The translations under genes and the position numbers were made by a program. A stretch of DNA of 64,000 nucleotides from Pleomorphovibrio marinus (GTDB lineage Bacteria > Bacteroidota > Bacteroidia > Cytophagales > Cyclobacteriaceae). Below the pieces are notes generated by a model, which did not search any database, was not told the origin of the DNA, and was given only the letters and a program-made list of their open reading frames with translations. The stretch lies in NCBI RefSeq assembly GCF_003347495.1, contig NZ_QCXY01000006.1, forward strand, positions 124,001 through 188,000, written 5' to 3'. Shown one piece after another: positions 61,016 to 64,000 of this stretch (its first letter is position 1; each line of letters opens with the position of its first letter).

Positions 61016-64000
61016 ATGAACAAAAAATCTACTCTTTGTAGTAGGATGCCTGGTATTTGCATGGGTATTCTACTCGGTGTACTTGCTTTAATGGTTCACA
61101 ACCCATTAGCAGCTCAAGAAAGAACAATCACCGGAAAAGTGATTGATGAAAACAAGCAGCCAATTCCGGGTGCGACAGTCCTAATCAAAGGTACTAACAG
61201 GGGTTCCGCCACAAACGTTGACGGAGAATTTACAGTTGCCATGGAAGATGGTGAAAATGTTTTGGAGGTTTCCTTTATCGGATATGATAAAAAGGAAGTC
61301 AAGGTGGATAACAGAAGTAACCTAACTGTCTCGTTGGCCTCTGATGAAATGGCCCTTTCAGAGGTTGTGGTTACCGCTTTTGGAATGGAACGCGAAAAGA
61401 AGGCGTTAGGCTACTCCACGCAGGCGGTTGACGGTAGCCAATTATCTGAAGCCCGCCAACCAAACATAGCTGACAACCTTTCGGGAAGGATAGCCGGAGT
61501 GCAAATCACACCGAATTCTATGCCGGGAAGTGGTTCCCACATCCTTATCAGGGGCTCTTCCTCTGTGGCTGGAAACAACCAGCCTTTGATAGTAGTGGAC
61601 GGAGTGCCCATAGAGCAAACCGATGACAGACGTTATGGTGGAGGGTTGTCCGAAATTAATCCCGATAACATCAAGGAAATAAATGTGCTAAAAGGAGCCA
61701 CTGCGGCAGCACTATATGGATCAAGAGCTGCAAACGGTGTTATTATGGTTACCACCAAAGATGGTTCTGGAACAAAGGGTATTGGTGTGGAAATCAATTC
61801 CAACATGACGTTTGACAGGCCTTTGGTCAAACCTAATTTTCAAAATATTTATGGGGGCGGTGCAGGTTATAGGACTTGGTATGTGGATGGAAGAAATGGT
61901 TTTGATGCCGACGGCATAAGGGGAACAGCCGGTGTGGACGAAAGCTGGGGTGCTCCCATGGATGGACGTATGGTGCCACTTTGGTATTCAGCTCCAGGCA
62001 GGGAACCACTGTTGCCTCAACCAAATAACTGGGAAGATTTCTGGGAAACTGGTCGGGCAATGACCAACAACGTCGCTGTTTCCGGAAGTAACGAATCAGG
62101 AAATTTCAGGTTATCCATGGGAAGGCTGGACCAAACCAGTATCATGTACAACAATGATTTTTACAGAAATAACTTCAAACTAAATGCTGGGTATAATTTC
62201 ACAGACAAGCTTAACGTAACTGTAAGTGCTGAATACGTGAAATCCGGTTCCGAAAACAGAAGGTATACCGGAAGTTCCGACTTTATATGGGCGCATCGGC
62301 ATACCGATTACGAAAAGCTCAGAAACTGGGAGGACTATTACGAAACACATAGACAGACTTTCCGCCCCGGTGATGATTATCCCTATGCCAACTGGCAGCA
62401 CGAATACTTCACCAACCCCTACTTTCTTCAGGACAGGTACCCTAATTCAAATGAGAAGAACAGGTTAGTGGGTAACATTGCAGCTACGTATCAGTTTACC
62501 GACGATTTTAGTCTAATGGTGCGGTCCGGTACGGATTTTTGGTCGGATATGAGGACAGATGTCACTTCAGTGGAAAGGACTAAAAACTTTGTGAGGATTT
62601 TAGGTGCTTTTACGGAGAATTCCATGACCAGCCAGGAGACCAATAGTGATTTTATACTTTCTTACAATAAAACACTGGACAATGGATGGTCTTTTAATGT
62701 ACAGGGTGGAGGAATCAATAGGACCAATAACTTTAAGCAAAACGTTGTTAATGTCAGGGAATTGACTGTAGATGGTTTGTATAACCTAGGCAACTACGCT
62801 AGTCCAGTTGACCCTTCCAGTGAGATTAGACGCCAAGTGGTAAACAGTGTCTTTGGAGCTGCCACAATAGGGTATAACAATTCCATTTTCTTGGACATTA
62901 CCGGTAGAAATGACTGGTCCAGTACCTTGCCTATCACAGCAAATTCCTTCTTTTACCCCTCCGCAGCCCTGAGCGCAGTGGTGACGGATCTCTTTAATAT
63001 CCAGAGCAATGTGCTTTCCTTTGCTAAAGTGAGAGCCAGTTTAGCTCAGGTGGGTAACGATGCTGATCCTTACATGCTCAATCAGGTATTTATATCCCAG
63101 GGCCTTTGGGCAGGTACCGTACCTACTTATGCCGAATCCAACGAACTGGCCAATATGGATTTGAAACCGGAAATTACCACCGGGCAGGAGTTAGGTTTGG
63201 ATTTACGGTTCCTAAACGGAAGAATTGGAATGGACTTCACCTACTACCACCAGTCCACCACCAATCAGATTTTGGCAGTTGCAATTTCCAGGGCCTCAGG
63301 TTATGATTCTCAGATTCTGAATGCAGGAGAAATCACCAACCAGGGGGTGGAAGCGATGATTACAGGTACCATTCTGCCTAGTGGACCAGGTTTGGGCTGG
63401 GATGTATCTTTTAATTTTGCCCGAAACAGAAACATGGTAGTTGAGCTTGCCGAAGGATTAGAAAACTACCAGCTTGGTTCCCAAAACAGTTTGACCTCCG
63501 AAGCCAGAGTAGGACAACCCTATGGAACCCTATATGGAAGAAGATACCAAAGATCCCCTGAAGGAGATATTATTTACAGCAATGGGTTACCTCAATTAGA
63601 ACCAGGAACCTTTGCTTTGGGCAACATCCAACCAGATTGGATTGGTGGATTTTCCAATACCTTCACATTCAAAGGTCTTACTTTGAGTTCATTGATTGAT
63701 ATAAGAATGGGTGGTGACCTATTTGATGTAGGTACAGGATTGGCCAGGAAAACAGGCATGTACGAAGAGACTGCCATTGGTAGAGAAGAGGGAGTAATTG
63801 GGGAAGGAGTTATGAATGTGGGTACTGCTGAAAGTCCGGTATATGCACCTAACGATGTGATCATTCCTGCTGCTACTTTCTGGAACGCCCAAAACCCAAG
63901 GACTTACCACGAGGCCGGAATTTTCGACGGCTCTTTTGTAAGGCTTCGGGAACTTACCCTAGGGTATTCCATACCACCTGCCCTATTATCTAATATTTTT
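61016..64000 (+). CDS. SusC/RagA-family TonB-linked outer-membrane protein (runs off right edge)
   Basis: 995 codons open from ATG 61016 to the window end without a stop. Signal peptide to about residue 40 (ILLGVLALMVHNPLAAQ). Next a carboxypeptidase-regulatory-like domain (TITGKVIDENKQPIPGATVL), the TonB box region (SEVVVTAFGMEREKKALGYS), the plug (NLSGRIAGVQITPNSMPGSG; INVLKGATAAALYGSRAANG) and most of the barrel. It lacks the STN domain present in the SusC at 21033, so it does not signal to an anti-sigma factor. A SusD partner is expected just beyond the window. Confidence 0.94.
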   Translation, partial: MNKKSTLCSRMPGICMGILLGVLALMVHNPLAAQERTITGKVIDENKQPIPGATVLIKGTNRGSATNVDGEFTVAMEDGENVLEVSFIGYDKKEVKVDNRSNLTVSLASDEMALSEVVVTAFGMEREKKALGYSTQAVDGSQLSEARQPNIADNLSGRIAGVQITPNSMPGSGSHILIRGSSSVAGNNQPLIVVDGVPIEQTDDRRYGGGLSEINPDNIKEINVLKGATAAALYGSRAANGVIMVTTKDGSGTKGIGVEINSNMTFDRPLVKPNFQNIYGGGAGYRTWYVDGRNGFDADGIRGTAGVDESWGAPMDGRMVPLWYSAPGREPLLPQPNNWEDFWETGRAMTNNVAVSGSNESGNFRLSMGRLDQTSIMYNNDFYRNNFKLNAGYNFTDKLNVTVSAEYVKSGSENRRYTGSSDFIWAHRHTDYEKLRNWEDYYETHRQTFRPGDDYPYANWQHEYFTNPYFLQDRYPNSNEKNRLVGNIAATYQFTDDFSLMVRSGTDFWSDMRTDVTSVERTKNFVRILGAFTENSMTSQETNSDFILSYNKTLDNGWSFNVQGGGINRTNNFKQNVVNVRELTVDGLYNLGNYASPVDPSSEIRRQVVNSVFGAATIGYNNSIFLDITGRNDWSSTLPITANSFFYPSAALSAVVTDLFNIQSNVLSFAKVRASLAQVGNDADPYMLNQVFISQGLWAGTVPTYAESNELANMDLKPEITTGQELGLDLRFLNGRIGMDFTYYHQSTTNQILAVAISRASGYDSQILNAGEITNQGVEAMITGTILPSGPGLGWDVSFNFARNRNMVVELAEGLENYQLGSQNSLTSEARVGQPYGTLYGRRYQRSPEGDIIYSNGLPQLEPGTFALGNIQPDWIGGFSNTFTFKGLTLSSLIDIRMGGDLFDVGTGLARKTGMYEETAIGREEGVIGEGVMNVGTAESPVYAPNDVIIPAATFWNAQNPRTYHEAGIFDGSFVRLRELTLGYSIPPALLSNIF

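Overview
The window looks like a chromosomal segment of a free-living, aerobic, probably marine member of the Bacteroidota, most likely Cytophagales/Cyclobacteriaceae. The signs are two SusC/SusD-type systems, several TonB-dependent receptors with N-terminal carboxypeptidase-regulatory-like domains, an ECF sigma/FecR pair, the Bacteroidota promoter motif TAnnTTTG (best example in front of tRNA-Gln), starts without Shine-Dalgarno sequences, and a single-chain PurL. The genus call is inference only; there is no rRNA in the window.

Layout: 1-358 is the start of a PAS-domain gene that leaves the left edge. 479-3145 is metE under a cobalamin riboswitch. 3285-7777 is a metal or siderophore uptake module (two small Cys-containing or hydrophobic proteins, TonB receptor, PepSY membrane protein). 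7967-8521 is a DinB-like lipoprotein gene broken by an in-frame TAG. 8623-15706 (minus) holds a GH78-like rhamnosidase, three Rossmann-fold NAD(P) proteins and a PQQ-type sugar dehydrogenase. 15961-25907 (plus) is a polysaccharide-utilisation locus: sulfatase, a lyase-like protein of unassigned family, ECF sigma, FecR anti-sigma, SusC and SusD. Sulfatase plus rhamnosidase suggests a sulfated, rhamnose-containing glycan.

The centre carries tRNA-Gln, a large TonB-type outer-membrane protein, purL, and a TetR-TolC-adaptor-RND efflux operon (33494-40074). A housekeeping stretch follows: TPR lipoprotein, AI-2E transporter, CDF metal exporter, M3 peptidase, DinB protein, thioredoxin, DUF4442 protein, hybrid histidine kinase, cyclophilin, POT peptide transporter, response regulator, dCMP deaminase and MurB. 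From 55993 come a deacylase-like metalloenzyme, EgtB and EgtD (ergothioneine synthesis), DoxX and a Crp/Fnr regulator. The window ends inside a second SusC.

The most unusual signal is a dispersed element of about 110 bp, seen in five units at three places (near 15.75, 46.1 and 55.9 kb). At every place the last unit ends directly at the ATG of a downstream gene. Intact units hold a 35-codon reading frame whose TAA lies 4 nt before the next ATG. They also contain a small hairpin with compensatory base changes between copies. Other points: several genes too short for routine calling (30-50 codons), two of them followed by their own terminators, and a candidate structured RNA next to tRNA-Gln.
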